Shown here: piece after piece, positions 13,479 through 26,400 of the stretch | How the letters are laid out: every line of letters starts with the position of its first letter | Position numbering within the stretch: position 1 is the stretch's first letter | Position numbers and translations under genes: made by a program | Notes under the pieces: model-generated | The model's database searches: none | The model's input: the letters and a program-made list of their open reading frames with translations, nothing else | What the model was told of the DNA's origin: nothing | Assembly (NCBI GenBank): GCA_003993805.1 | Contig: RSEF01000003.1 | Coordinates: forward strand, 107,281,150-107,345,149 | DNA from: Himantopus leucocephalus | Taxonomy: Eukaryota > Chordata > Aves > Charadriiformes > Recurvirostridae | Length of the DNA stretch: 64,000 bases | Direction: 5' to 3'

Positions 13479-13628
13479 CTCTCAGCCTGTCTTCGTAGGA
13501 GAGGTGCTCCAGCCCTCTGATTATTTTTGTGGCACTCTTCTGGACTTGCTCCAACAGGTCTTTGTCCTTCTTATGTTGGCGGCCCCAGAGTTTGACACAG
13601 TACTCCAGGTGGGGTCTTACAAGAGAAA
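13479..13628 (-). mobile_element. CR1 LINE fragment, 3' part lost in gap
   Basis: The minus-strand translation gives the post-RT region of CR1 ORF2: 'KKDKDLLEQVQKSATK' and '[14 protein letters not shown]'. This is the same subfamily type as the copies at 47089 and 48383. Similarity stops near 13628 after 'ccaggtggggtcttac', so the copy is 5'-truncated. Its 3' UTR and tail fall in the adjoining gap. Confidence 0.8.
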
Positions 13629-14445
13629 ATATATATCAAAAGTTTTCCTAAGTTCATCCTCAGGAGAATCTGTAAAGGTAAAGCAGATCCCAAATCCCCT
13701 GTGCACTGACTGTAAAACAAAATCTGTCCTTTGTCCTGTGGGTCTGGCAATTTTTGTTCACTGCTTATTAAGATTTTAGGTTGCCTTTGTGATCTGTTCA
13801 GAATTGATTTTACTTCATTTCCCCAGAGAAGAAATCACAACAAATATTTAACACATTGTGATTTTTTTTTAAACTCGTTAGTACAGAATGGCTACTTTCT
13901 CTGAAATAATTGTGAAAACGTGAACTTTTTCTCTTTTATTGTTGGATGTTTAAATTTTAGTCATCCCAGTCTACACATAATCACCTTAGACTCCCTTTAA
14001 AATCAATGGGGGAATAAAGGCAGTTCAAAAGGTGATTCATTTGACCTTGTCCAAATCCTTATTTGACGAAGACATAAATCTTCCTTTGGAAGTGCCAATT
14101 TCTCTCAATTAACCATAGAAAGAATTAGTGTGATTAGCTCACAGGCATATGTCTACTTTCAGTCATGCCAATCCCAGCCTAGCTGTCTAGGGCAATTTAT
14201 TTTTTTATTCATCCTTTTCCCTTTAGTATGCAATGGATCACACTTTTTTGCTGTGACTTACAATTAAATAAAAAATCCTTCAAAAATAATTCCACAGACA
14301 CAGGGAATAATATATTAAAAAATGACCAAGTATCCTACCTGTCTTATCAGACAGATCACTTAACCCATATGCACTTCATTTTGCAGTGTGTGAAAAGGGA
14401 TGACATATTTGCACAGTAAACAAACATTCTTAATCTTTTAGTAGG
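13629..14445. other. No gene; short possible old SINE tail
   Basis: AT-rich sequence. Around 13985-14015 'ctccctttaaaatcaatggg' resembles the conserved tail of old amniote MIR-like SINEs, but it is too short to be sure. Nothing else was recognised. Confidence 0.4.
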
Positions 14446-15029
14446 TGTCACGGTTTCAGCTGGGATGCAGTTAACTTTTTTGCTAGCAGCTGGTGTGGGT
14501 CTGTGTTTTGGATTTGGGATGAGAAATACTGTTGATAGCACACTGGTGGGTTTGGTTGCTGCTAAGCAATCAAGGGCTTTTCTGCTCCTTGTACCGCCCC
14601 GCCAGTGAGTAAACTGTGAGTGCACAAAAAGTTGGGAGGAGACACAGCTGGGACAGCTGACCCCAACTGACCAAAAGGATATTCCATGTCATATGACACC
14701 ATGCTCAGTATACAAAGCTGGGGGAAGAAGAAGGAAGGGGGAGACATTCAGAGTGATGGTGTTTGTCCTCCCAGGTAACCGTTACCTGTGATCGAGTCCT
14801 GCTTTTCTGGAAATGGCTGAACACCTGCCTGCCGATGGGAAGTGGTGAATGAGTTCCTTGTTTTGTTTTGCTTCTGTGTGCGGCTTTTGCTTTACCTATT
14901 GAACTGTCTTTGTCTCAACCCACGAGTTTTTCCTCACTTGTACTCTTCTGATTGTGTCCCCCATTGAAACCGGGCAAATAAGCAACTAGCTGTGAGGTCC
15001 TAGCTGCCAGCTGGGGTTAAATCATGACA
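14446..15029 (+). mobile_element. Solo LTR, ERVL-type endogenous retrovirus
   Basis: It starts TGTCACGGTTTCAGCTGGGA and ends ATCATGACA, giving TG...CA termini. The five bases before it (GTAGG, 14441-14445) nearly match the five after it (GTAGA, 15030-15034), a target-site duplication with one mutation. Inside are the family's 'GTGTTTTGGATTTGGGATGAGAA', 'GGATATTCCATGTCATATGAC' region and a TATA-like TATACAAA (14709-14716). The poly(A) signal position holds ATTGAA (14898-14903) instead of ATTAAA. No internal retroviral genes adjoin it, so it is most likely the product of recombination between two LTRs. It shares most of its length with the copy at 52905. It encodes no protein. Confidence 0.88.
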
Positions 15030-15325
15030 GTAGATTTACGCCAAAATAGTGAATTTTAAAATGAATAATGTATATTCATTCCTTTTACTAAGTAAGAAGA
15101 ATTATGCACTCTTTCACAACTCTTCTATTCGTCTTTAGGCTGCCTGTTGCATTAATGCACGCTCCTTCTTATAGAGCTTATATATTCCACTTTCCCTTTT
15201 TTTTGTTGTAGTTGAGGAATAAAGTGTGTTCCATTTACACATTCTATATATTCCACATTCCTCTTACACACTTACACATTCTGTATGTTTTTGAAATGCT
15301 AGTAATACATTAATATCTGCCTTCA

Positions 15326-15388
15326 ATGGTTGGACTAGATGATCTGAAAGGTGCCTTCCAACCTTAACAATTCTATGATTCTATGATT
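15326..15388 (+). mobile_element. CR1 3' tail fragment
   Basis: Contains the sense CR1 3' end: 'ggttggactagatgatct', then 'ccttccaacctta' and the terminal octamer repeat ATTCTATG in about two copies. Only about 60 bp are present, a very short 5'-truncated insertion. Confidence 0.8.
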
Positions 15389-18300
15389 CAACAGGAATGG
15401 CATAACACCTAGAAGGTAGGATGGTACCTGTATGTTAAATACATCCCAGCTTCACAGTAAAGAAGACAAAGCCTTAATTGTAGTTGTAGATATTCTAGGC
15501 TTCCAGGTGAGCCAAGTTTCCCTGTTCAAGCTGTCACTCCAGAAAGAGGAAGAGACTCATGGGGGACAGGAAACAACATGCGAATATTCCAAACTGCAGA
15601 GAAACACTACACAGGGTGTTGTGGGAAAGGGCCCACAATGGGAGACCCCAGACCGAAGATGAGACATGCAGGTTTGTATGCCACCCCTGAGAGTCCAGGG
15701 GATTCAGCAGCAGGAGTTACTCCAGACAGAGACAAGCAGCATGTAACGAGGCAGTTTCCACATCCCATTGCTGCTTCTCTGAGCCACTCATCCCTCCAGT
15801 AATTTAATAAGTGTTCCATTAAGAAAAAGTGGATGCCCATGATTCTCTGCTGCAAGCTATAGCACACAAAGCTTCAAACAAGGCTCATAATGATTTTTTT
15901 GGTCTCTGTGCAATACTATAATCTTTCATACATGTTTTTTTTTATATATGAGAAAAGCCAAGGAGGAAAAAAGTGCTTGTTATAAGAATGGTGCAGTAGA
16001 TATTTTTTATGAAACTTGTATTTTATCTGACATAGATTGCATCTTTAAAACAAAAGTGTCACAGGCACCAATCATTCTGAAATGTTATTAAAAATCTCTG
16101 GGTTTGTTCTCAGTTGTGCCTCTGAGGTTTCATTTGAGCTTTGAAACTTTATCTGCTCAGTGATACCTTTTTCAGGACATTCTGATTGTCAAAGGAATAA
16201 ATGGAAGATTTGATTTGATTTCATTTCATTTATCATTTCTTCTTATAAGTATTTATTTTGTATGGTTTTATTAGTAAATCACCTCCAAGAATAATGCATA
16301 GACATACTGAAATTGAAATTATCCTAGCTTTTATCCATTTAAAATCATACTCCAGGTTTTCGGAGAACACTTACCAGCTTTGCTGATAAAACATTGCAAA
16401 ATATTTATCTCCTGTCATCATGATGAACAAAGGAACCCCCCAGCTTTAAACATGAGTTGATTTATTCCCTCCTTCTCTCATTTATTAATATATATTTTAT
16501 TAGTATAAATAAGAAAACACAGAAATTCTAAATGGCCAAAAGAGTGTTGCTTCTCTTCTTCCTACCCCTAATACGTTCACAAAAGCGCTATAGGAAGCTA
16601 AGACATTTGCTTCGGAAACTTCATATTGGATTTTTTTTTAAGATAAATTTGTGGCTGTATGTAGTTTTTACAGACTGTAGCTTCTGCATTACATACAATA
16701 CCATAGCTTTATGAATTCTTTCTTCATTTATTTCTTGAGCTGGGTGACCTCAGCATTACAAGTGTACAGTAGTACCATTTTGAAACATGGCAGAACCTAT
16801 AGATAGGAAAAGAACTGATCAAGAATTATTTAAAAAAAAAAAGCTTAAACTTGATTTTCAAGTAAGAAAACAGGAGAAATAAGGGTTTTCCCTGCACCAG
16901 GAAGACTTTGTGTAGTCTAATAAAGACCAACAACCTGAAAAGTGTCAAGTCTTGCCCTTTTAAAGAGGGTGGCTGCATCCAGACTGGCTACTAATGTGAA
17001 GACACTGAATGGGGGAGTGCTACTTGGACTGGCCCAATGCCTGCCAGGGATCAGTCTCACAATTTAATTCTCCAGCTGATGTAACTCCAGAGTTTGGAGA
17101 CCTGCCCTGGAACTGTGTAGTTTCCTAATATATGAGTAGCCAAAACATCTCTCTGCACTTCCACAAGAGGAGTAATGCTTTGTATTTGTCAGAGAAATTC
17201 CTTACCGAAACCCAGCCACCAAGTCTCTTGTTGTGGCAATTTACACGTTGGCAGGAAAAATTATCGAGACTGGATTTCGGAAACATATTTCAAAATAGGT
17301 GATTCAGAGATGCCACCATATACTACTTGATTCAGTTTAACTCCATCCCAATTATGCCTCCTCCAGCCACATTTGTCTACTCCCCAAAATGACTAGACAG
17401 GCTTAATCATAACTGATGACATTTAGGGTTGGAGGTGGGACATGTGTTCTATTTTTTGTTGGTTCTTTTTTTTTCCCTCTGTTTTATGAATATAAACACC
17501 CTGTGTCTTCCTGGACACCTGAAACAAGTTCTAAATATATATCTTTTTTTGCAAATGCCACTAATCTTGGGATTTATAAAGGGTACTAGACAGTTCTGAT
17601 ACATACTGTCACTCCTGGATATGCGTAGACCCACTCTACCCACACCACGCTGTCTGTACCTCTACTGCAGGGACAATTCTGTTACTCCATTAGTAGCTAT
17701 TAAACTGCCGCGCATTACAAGCCTGGCACGATATGTTAAGGGAAGTTGGTGCCAATTATGTTCTTACCCTGGGTTTGGAATTGCAGCAATTTGGGCGCTG
17801 CCTGGTGAGCAATGGTGTTTGTCCTGCGGTGCAGCAGGTCAGATAGATGTGGGCAAGGTCAGTCATCCCTTCCCGTGCATCTAAGCCTAGTAACGTCATC
17901 ATATGTTAACTCTTACCTTCAGGGTGAAAATAAGGAATAAATCGCTTGTAAGGAGCAATGCTTAAATGTGGTGTATCGTAGAATGTGAAAATGTCAACGT
18001 GAAACCCTGGAGACTGATAATAACATGATGTTTATAGTGTGGGCCATTAAACCCATCAGAGAAATCCAGCTAGAGTAATAATAACACTGTATTTCTTTCA
18101 TCATTGTGACAGACAGACAAAACATTTCTTAACTATAGCTCTATAGTAAAAGGACTTGTTCCTATTGAATTTAAACCAACAAAAAAAGTTCTTTATACAA
18201 AAAAAAAAACATATTAAATGTTAAAATTCGGTAAAATTAGAGGTTGTTCATTACAGTTTTTTAAAAAAAATATATTTAGTTTGTAAAAATGTAACAAATG

Positions 18301-19765
18301 TTTAGATTCTTCTTTCCCCAAATCTTATTTTGAGATCTTTTCCAAGTTCTGTCTCCTGTATTTTTCACATCCACCGTATTGTTTTTCAAGATTGTCTGTG
18401 GAATTGATTGGGAATAATTTCAAAAGCTGTTTGCTTTGGCTTTGAGATGACACACACCTATACTGAATTGTGTAGTACAGTGTACTCTTCAGTAGCTCAC
18501 ATAAGCATTTAACACTGGACTATGCAGACTCATAGAAAAACTATGATAAAGAACAATACACTACTTTTCCTTGAAATGACTTTTCCATTCTTTAGTTGGA
18601 AACAGCACTCAGGTTGTGTATCTCAAACACATAGATTCACTTTACAAAGTGCAAGCTACTGGATACATGTTCAGTGCTTAAATGGCACCAAGTGCTACAA
18701 ATTTCTTAAATAAGCTCTTTCTTAGACAAATCTTACTGACACAAGCTTCAAAATGGTTAGAAATACGGCTACGAACATACTATGTACAATGTCTATAAAA
18801 AACAGAGCTTACTGAGAGTTGTAAGATGATAAGAACTTTCACACATTTAATTAATTTTCTGGTATGTAATTTATAAATTAGGATATGACTAAAACACTTA
18901 ACTAAACTTAAAATGTTTCATAATGGCAGATCTGTTGTCCAGGAAGGGAGGAGTTAGATGAAGCTGATTTACTGAGAGAGCAGTAGACTATACTGACACC
19001 TCTTTAAACCTGATATGTTTACATAGCATTTCATTTGCATTCTCATAAACAAACAATGTCAGTCAAAATTAGAATATAGCCAGTCTCCTTAAATTGAAAG
19101 GAAAAAGAGGTAAAAGTCCTAGAAAATGTTTATACATTTCATTTGTACTCAATAATGACTTGTTAACCTCCAGATTAATTTGGGGACTTTCTGAAAGACA
19201 ATAATCTGGAAATTCAAAACTGTTAAGTTGGCATCTTGGTTTTGCTCAGATAAAAGTGGTTGTTTTCATTGTAAGCCTGTCTCAGGTTTAAAGTGGATTC
19301 AAAAGTTCATAACAAAACAGCTAGTTCTTTTATTTCCACAGAGATAACAAGTCCAAATAAGGGGGTGTACCTATAAACTCTTTGGATGACAACAAAATTT
19401 GGAAACGACATAAGCTGGGAATGTTTTCTACCTACAAGAGTCAATCTAAAGGAGTAGTATTGTCAAGTGTTGGAGAAAGAGGTTTGCTAGGCTGATAAAA
19501 GTGTCAGTAGAAACTAGCCAGGTGGTGGAAGAAAAAACAACAATTAAAAGAATGGTATATTACTACTGTTTACTGAGTATTCATACATTTAAAAAAAAAA
19601 AAGGACATGTGTATACATACACAGATATTTATGTGAGATATTTTTGTGTGAACTCTGCAGAATTTATTTCTGTTCTCCAATTAACTCAGAAATATAAAAA
19701 AAGGTAAATTTCAATATTTAAAAAATCTTGATCAGGGGATATATAAGGTTGAATTCATATTGTGT
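15389..19765. other. No gene recognised
   Basis: Mostly AT-rich non-coding DNA. Part of 15430-15810 is somewhat more GC-rich without identifiable content. 16040-16260 is compact, TAAT-containing and free of repeats up to a short GATTT/CATTT pentamer run near 16208-16232, and is a weak conserved-element candidate. 17600-17890 holds an 87-codon frame and several CpGs but matches no family I know. Confidence 0.5.
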
Positions 19766-20417
19766 GTTGGTCAACAGCTGGCTAATATGAGCCAGCAGTG
19801 TGCCCAGGTGGCCAAGAATACCAACAGCATCCTGGCTTCTATCAGAAATAGTGTGACCAACAAGACAAGGGAAGTGATCATTCCCCTATGCTCGTGAGAC
19901 TGCCCCTCAAAAACCATGTTCAGTTTTGGACCCCCCACTACAAGAAAGACATTGAGGTGCTGGAGTTCTTCCAAAGAAGAGCAATGAAGTTGGTGAAGGG
20001 TCTGGAAAACAAGTCTTATGAGGGGCGACTGAGGGAACTGGAGTTGTTTAGCCTGGAGAAAAGGAACCTCAGGAAAGACTTTATTGTTCTCTACAAGCAC
20101 CTGAAAGGAGGTTGCAGCAAGGTGGGGGTCGGTCTCTTCTCCCAAGTAACAAGTGATAGGACAGGAGGAAATGGCCTCAAGTTGTCCCAGGGGAGGTTTA
20201 GGTTGGATATTAGGAAAAATTTCTTCACCAAAAGGGTTATTGAGCATTGGAAAATGCTGGCCAGGGAAGTGGTGGAATCACCATCCCTAGTGGTATTTAA
20301 GAGGTGTAGATGTAGTGCTTGGAAACATGGTTTAGTGGTGATTTTGGCAGTGTTAGGTTAACGATTGGACTCAACAATCTTAAAAGTCTTTTCCAACCTA
20401 AATGATTCTATGACTTT
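19766..20417 (+). mobile_element. CR1 LINE, 5'-truncated, ORF2 C-terminus
   Basis: Sense CR1 starting within ORF2 at 'caacagctggctaatatgag' and ending with 'ttccaacctaaatgattctatg'. The frame at 19888-20361 encodes the post-RT end of ORF2 ('[20 protein letters not shown]', '[20 protein letters not shown]', '[12 protein letters not shown]', '[14 protein letters not shown]'). The same subfamily occurs at 24715 and 27287. The upstream part of the RT region is out of frame and the catalytic core is absent, so the copy is dead. Confidence 0.9.
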
Positions 20418-21539
20418 GTTGGTGAGACTGAGTTGTTGTGGGGACCTTGGCTGGGATCCCAAGATTTTACTATTTCACTGCATGTTGCTTAACCCCCAGG
20501 AGCGGGTATGCAATCTGACTTCCATAGTGGAATGCCATTTCCTACATGAAAATAAATGTTTGGTGGATCAAGTGATTGGCTATAGCTGTAAGTTGATACT
20601 TAAATGATGCAAAAGGTGCTGGCTGGCGTGTGTTATAGCTGTGCAAAGCAAAGGGCTGATAAGCAGCCCCCTCTATGCTGGACAAATAGAGTCACTCCAC
20701 AAATAAGTATTACTCAGGAGCGAATTTCTCCCTCTGATCTCTCTAGTTTCACTCATTTTAAATTTGACCATTATGAACGCATCTGTACTATCGTGTCTTG
20801 GCTCAGCAGCCCACACCGCCATTCTACATTATTTGTTTGTTGCTGACCTCACTGTTTGTATTCATGGAGAAAATTAGATGAGAAGGAAGGTGGAGGAGGG
20901 GACGGTATTGGCAGTACACTAAGTTTTGTTCCTGTTTGTAGTAGCAATAAGGACAAACACAAGAAATTTGTGATGTCTCTCTCACTCCCACTCTTATTAA
21001 GGTACCTCAGCAAACCTTGCAACCACGAGACAGGCACTGACCTAATCAATAGGAAAGTGATTTTCAGGACACACACTTGGCCAGGGTCACCATTCATCAT
21101 GTCCATGAAACAGTCTGTGTGATAATGACTTACTTTTACTGATCTTTTGTTTCCTTTCCTTCTTCAACACTGGATGCTTCTTAATAGTTACTTTTGTTTT
21201 CAAGGTGCTGTTCATTCTGTTATATTCTTTATCATAACATCCACTAGAAAAAGAAAAAAAAAAAAAAAGATCTGAGAAGTCCCTAGTTGCCAAGGAAATG
21301 GACTGTTGTACCTAGCCAAATTGGTTGTTCTCACAAAGCATACCATAAACACACTGGGGAGACTACCTGAATGACGAAAAAAGTTCTGTGAAAGAAGAGA
21401 AGTAAATGAGGAGGCATGTGGCAAAAGGAGATCAAAATTGAGTTCTTTGGAGAAACTGAGTGATTAATGCTTGTCCGCTACTTTACCTAAAACACTACCA
21501 CAAGCATCAGAAGAAAAAAGTAAGCAGTTTTACAAAAAA
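20418..21539. other. No gene recognised
   Basis: Non-coding sequence downstream of a CR1 copy. An A-rich run lies at 21247-21268. The overlapping open frames on both strands near 20849-21122 have no domain. Confidence 0.5.
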
Positions 21540-21690
21540 TTGCAAAGGTTTTATTACCCAATACATCATTAGATTGCAGAAATCACTGCCACAGGATGCT
21601 GTGGATTCCACAAGTTTAAACAGCTTGTATTTAAAAAATAACTAGGAAAGAAGAAACATATAAAGGTCTGTTCAAATTTCAGCGCAAACT
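21540..21690 (+). mobile_element. Possible ancient CR1/L3-like fragment
   Basis: 'ttagattgcagaaatcactg' followed by 'ccacaggatgctgtggattc' and 'acaagtttaaacag' parallels the stretch after the RT domain in old L3/CR1-type LINEs (coding for a '-LP-A-G-V-V-' type motif with a following K/R-rich helix). The match is short and diverged. Confidence 0.4.
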
Positions 21691-24600
21691 CTGTTTCAGG
21701 AGGTCCTTTTAAGATGCAGATTGTACAAAATAAGGAGATGTATATTTGGAATATGTAGGGAAATGATCACTTGCCATATGCTTTTTTTCCTAAATACTTC
21801 CTATTAGTCATGGGTAAAGGCATGATATTGGTCTCATCTGTTGCTGTATCTCAGCACATACATTCTTACACTCTCTCATTACCCAGGAAGTATCTGCCTC
21901 TCACGTGTAAGTGAAGATCAGTGTTCTGTAGCCTCAGCTCACTCAAAATTCATTGACATTAACATCTATTTGGATATTCTTGATATCTAGATATTTCTAG
22001 ATATTAGATGAACACATATACTGGAGAGTGTTTTAGGAGGAGTAAACTCTTGATGTTACTGTTTCCCAGTGAACAAACTGCTACATCTCTCATTGGAGCA
22101 ATGTCAGCCTTCAGCTGTTTTTTATTACACTTCCCCTCAACAACTTCTCACTAAATCTGAGGTCGAAGGTAAGTTCTCTTGCATGCTAACAGTCTAAGCC
22201 ACTTGAAGGAGGTGAAAGTTCATTAGCAAGTGAACACAATGAAAAGGGCAAGGGGAATGGAAATCATGACAAATTTGAAGTGACAAGGTTGCTCCAATAC
22301 CTTGTACTACAATGCAGTCTTGTCTAGCATCTCTATACGGGCATCACATTGGAGCAAAATCAACTCCAAGTGTTTAAATAGAAGCCGATACAACTTCCCA
22401 TTTGATTTACTTTGATACATTTTGAGTGTAGATTTTACTTTTGATCTCTCTCTTCCTCAAAACCCGATTCCCTAATTTAGAAGAAAAAAAAAAAGAGAGT
22501 ACTCTTCAGGCTCAGAAAGTCTGTATATTCTTTAAACAAGTTTGCAGTAGAATGAACTTGTCATTAAATGAGTTTCAGGATTTATAATTCCAGTACAGGA
22601 AGTGCTTGCACACTGTTGGATATGGTTTTGAATGTTAAGTTCAAACCTGGGTAAAATGGTTATTAGACTGGAATAAGTAAGAGAAGTTTGAAGTATAGGA
22701 AAGCTAGGACTTGATACAATACTTACTAGGTCTGATTCAGTTCCCAGACAAGATTCTGTCAACAGTTGTAAATGCATGTAGATTATGTCTACCTGTTGAG
22801 AAATAAAGACACTAGTTTTTCCTTTATCTATTCAGTTGGAAAATATGTGGCATACACTAGAAGCAGATTTTCAGCATGATGTAGGAAACACGTAGTTAAT
22901 CCCTCCCTTTCCTCTGATAATAACAACAATTTAAACATTAATACCTTATAAAGAATACTGAACTATGAATCTTAAATCAGAAAATACATTGTGTGTCTTA
23001 CTAAACCAGTTTTGGTTGGCTTGCTTTTTCCCCTCTTTAGGGTATATTAAAAATTTAGTATTAAGATATAAATATCAGCTCTGTATATATGCGGTTGAAA
23101 TGCTAAAATCTATATGATTTTTAGAAAATGATATCTGAATGTACTTTCCATTCAGCAAATGAACAATGGCTGAAAAAAAATTATTGTAATTAAATTATTT
23201 TTATGGACCTGAAGGTGTTACATAGAATTTACATTTTTACTTCAGTATAACAGATTCTCATGCTATTTTTATTTAACGGAAATCAGCAAATTAGAGCTCT
23301 GATGAAACTCTCAGACCTGTAAAGGGGAATGTCAGAACTATCCACTTTCCAGACTAGCAAGAAAAGCTCTGTATGTGTAAGTCATTTGCTATGTAAATCA
23401 TTTTCTCTCCTTCTTTTTTTAACTGTCAAGATAATATTTCTTCTTGTACTTTTTGTACTTAACCAATAACTTTTTTTCACTAGAAACTGCCCTAAGTATG
23501 TATATGGTGCCTAACTGCTTGTGTTCTACTCTCTTGTCCCTACCTGCATGTCTGGGCCAGCTTGAGTTAATTCAAATACTTTCCTGTGTTTTAATGAATG
23601 GAGATCTAATTAGGAAAGCGATTTGTCTAGTGTCACTGTTGAATGGACAGGATGGAAGTCAGAAGACCATTACAAGAAGCTACGTCAGAATTGTTATACA
23701 CAAATCACTAACTTTGGATATATCTCCCTCTCTAGGAATCTATCAAGGCAGCTATATCTCACAGTTTGTGCTTTTTAATGACATTTATTCACAAACAGCT
23801 CTAAATTTTAGGGTGAAATACAGTCAAATAATTCCAGAGGCTAGTAAGTAAAACTTCAAGTGAAATTTATGAAACACATATTGGGATTATAACCCAAACC
23901 TTGGTACATTATGGCATTGAAATGGAACTTCAATAAGAACATATAAAAATCCAGTTAGGAAATCAGTATGTCCTGCAACTAATATGAGAAAACTGATGAT
24001 AAATACCTCTGATTTTTGGTGTCATTGGCATGGTATATATAAATATACCTCGATTAACAGAGCGAAGACAAATTGCTTTGTTATTTACCTACTAAGGTAA
24101 GTCAAACCTTCTCAGTTAGCTGTTTGCTATGCCAAATAGAGAAATGCAAGCCATTCAGTAATTCAGTTAATTCAACTGATTTAAGGGAAACAAGATTTTA
24201 GATCTAAGGGGGTACAGTATCTCTAAAATTATGATAACATTATAGTATGGAGTCTATAGAGCTGTAAATACACCTGAATGAGACTGGTCATGCAGGTCAC
24301 AACTTTCACAGGATAACCAGAAGAAACAAGTTTATAATTTCCATTACAAGGATTAATAATTACTACAGACAACCCCAGACCAGTAGCGTTATCAAGTGAT
24401 GGAATACATTTCAGTAAATCAATACACCATTGTCTTTCCGTAGAGCCATAAAATTATCTTGGAATTTTTTCAGAAAGGTGACAGAATGGACTTTTGAACT
24501 CTGAACAGGAAAACATATTTCTTTCATACAGTTTCTCTAAAGCAAATATCTAGACCTGATTATGGGGTGGTTGGAGTTGTTATTGGAGTTATTGCATTAC

Positions 24601-24714
24601 TTGTAGAAAAATCATGGTTTGAAGCACATTAAATGTGATTCTTTGCTAAACAATTTGATAGCAAGAGGTTCTAAATTGATGGACTCAAAAATGACTAATG
24701 AAAATCTACCAAAG
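21691..24714. other. No gene recognised
   Basis: AT-rich non-coding sequence. A 12-bp perfect palindrome ATATCTAGATAT sits near 21983. The 135-codon frame at 23444-23851 (plus) starts in an AT-rich region and has no recognisable domain or splice context. Confidence 0.5.
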
Positions 24715-25236
24715 ATCATAGAATCATGGAATTCTCTAGGTTGGAAGGGACCTTTATGATTATCGAGTACAACCATCAACATAACACTGCCAATACCACC
24801 ACTAAACAAATGTCCCTAAGCACCACATATACCCGTCTTTTAAATACCTCCAAGGATGGCGATTCCACCACTTCCCTGGTGAGCCTGTTCCAATCTTTGT
24901 TAACTGTTTTGGTGAAGATTTTTTTTTTCTAATATCCAATCTAAACCTCCCCTGGTGCAATTTGAGGCCATTTCCTCTTGTCCTACCACTTGTTACTTGG
25001 GAGAAGAGATCGACCCCCACTTTGTTGCAACCTCCTTTCAGGTGGTTGTAGAGAGCAATAAGGTTTGCCCTGAGGTTCCTTTTCTCCAGGCTAAACAACA
25101 CCAGTTCCCTCAGTCGCTCCTCATAAGACTTGTTTTCTAGACCCTTCACCAGCTTCTTTGATCTTCTTTGGAGGAACTCTAGCACCTCAATGTCTTTCTT
25201 GTAGTGAGGGGCCCAAGACAGAACACAGTATTTGAA
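24715..25236 (-). mobile_element. CR1 LINE, 5'-truncated by a second CR1
   Basis: Antisense CR1. The plus strand begins with 'atcatagaatcatgg' and then the reverse complement of the 3' UTR and ORF2 C-terminus. Minus-strand translation gives '[20 protein letters not shown]', '[10 protein letters not shown]' and '[18 protein letters not shown]', after which a T10 run (24920-24929) causes a frameshift. It belongs to the same subfamily as 19766-20417. At its 5' side the sequence passes directly into the tail of another CR1 at about 25237. Confidence 0.9.
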
Positions 25237-25464
25237 TCAGAGAATCATAGAACTGTTGAGGTTGGAAGGGACCTTTAAGATCATCTAGTCCAACCATTAA
25301 ACTAACCTGACAAAAACCACATCTAAACCATATCCCCAAGTACCACGCCTACCCTTTTTTTAAACACCTCCAGGGATGGCGAATCCACCACATCCCCAAC
25401 ACCTCACCGACACCCCCGGGTCCTTTTCTGCCTGGCAGCTTTCCAGCCACGCTTCCCCAAGCCT
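25237..25464 (-). mobile_element. Second CR1 in tandem, internally deleted
   Basis: A new antisense CR1 tail ('agagaatcatagaactgttg', 'ggaagggacctttaagatca') abuts the previous copy. After the 'ccagggatggcgaatccacc' segment the sequence jumps to 'gacacccccgggtccttttc', a region several hundred bases further upstream in CR1. This shows an internal deletion, or a return into the disrupted first copy. It is non-coding. Confidence 0.75.
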
Positions 25465-25675
25465 TTAAAAAGTGTGGTGTCGCTCGTGATAGAGTGACTG
25501 GAGTAAAAATGGATAAGACAGAGGTTTATGAACTAACGAATGGTCTAGAGTCTATAAACTGGCGCTCTCATACTCCTTTTCATACAGCGTGAACAAAGAC
25601 CTGTCCAGTAAAATTGATACGCAACAAACACAACAATGCTAAAAGGTAACGGACTACATGAAATGCACAGCAGTC

Positions 25676-25880
25676 CTGTAGAAGGCAATGCCACAATTAC
25701 AGTTCAGGCCAAGACTTTAACAACTTTCAAAAAAAGACTAGATGTTTACAGGTGTAATGAAAACTGCTACCTATAACAGAATTAAAAGATGCTACGACTT
25801 TCATGCTTCATGACAGAAATGAGCTGATTCAGCACTCTTTGGCTAAAACTCCGGTGTTCTTCAGCCACACAAATGTTTCC
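25676..25880 (+). mobile_element. Ancient CR1/L3-like fragment
   Basis: 'gccaagactttaacaacttt' with 'caaaaaaagactagatgttt' and the later 'ctttcatgcttcatgacaga' follow the order seen in the 3' part of old sauropsid/tetrapod L3- or CR1-type LINEs. It is heavily diverged and non-coding. Confidence 0.45.
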
Positions 25881-26089
25881 ACTGATTCTAAAGAGGCAAA
25901 GATTTTACATGTATATGTTCAATAACCGGAATCATGATATCTGCTACTAAAAATCTGTTAAGGAGCAGTTTAAATAATGGTAAAATACAGATCAGATTAC
26001 ACAAAGCTCTAATATGATCTTTCACATTCTCCACACATTTAAGATATTAATTCCTTGGACGGTATTCCACTTTTACTTTGCTTTGTGAA

Positions 26090-26400
26090 GAGCACTAACT
26101 GGCAATATTTGAATAAGAATTTCTTGGCAATATAAACATATGTTATTGTGAATTAATTTGTGCCTTTTAAAAAACTAAATCTAAGCATGAGACAAAAGAA
26201 TTAGTGAGATGAAGCTAAACAAACAGGCATATGAATGAAGAAGCCCCAGAGAACATCAACTATTTTATTGTAATGAGCAGCTAGTTAATCTGGAGTCAGT
26301 TCTTTGCTATCAGCAAAACCTGACCACCTGGGCATTGCAAGAATTAATAAAATGGCAATAAATACGTATTTCTGAATCAGAACAGATAGGTAATCATCCT
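26090..26400. other. Candidate conserved non-coding element
   Basis: Repeat-free, low in homopolymers and rich in homeodomain-like and E-box/RUNX-like cores. Examples are 'ttattgtaatgagcagctag' near 26262, 'cctgaccacctgggc' near 26318 (ACCACC plus CACCTG), and 'ttaataaaatggcaataaat' near 26344. Conservation cannot be tested from one sequence. Confidence 0.25.

Noticed and set aside
23444..23851. 135-codon plus-strand frame
   Set aside because: AT-rich, no recognisable domain or exon signals. This length is expected by chance among 64 kb in six frames.
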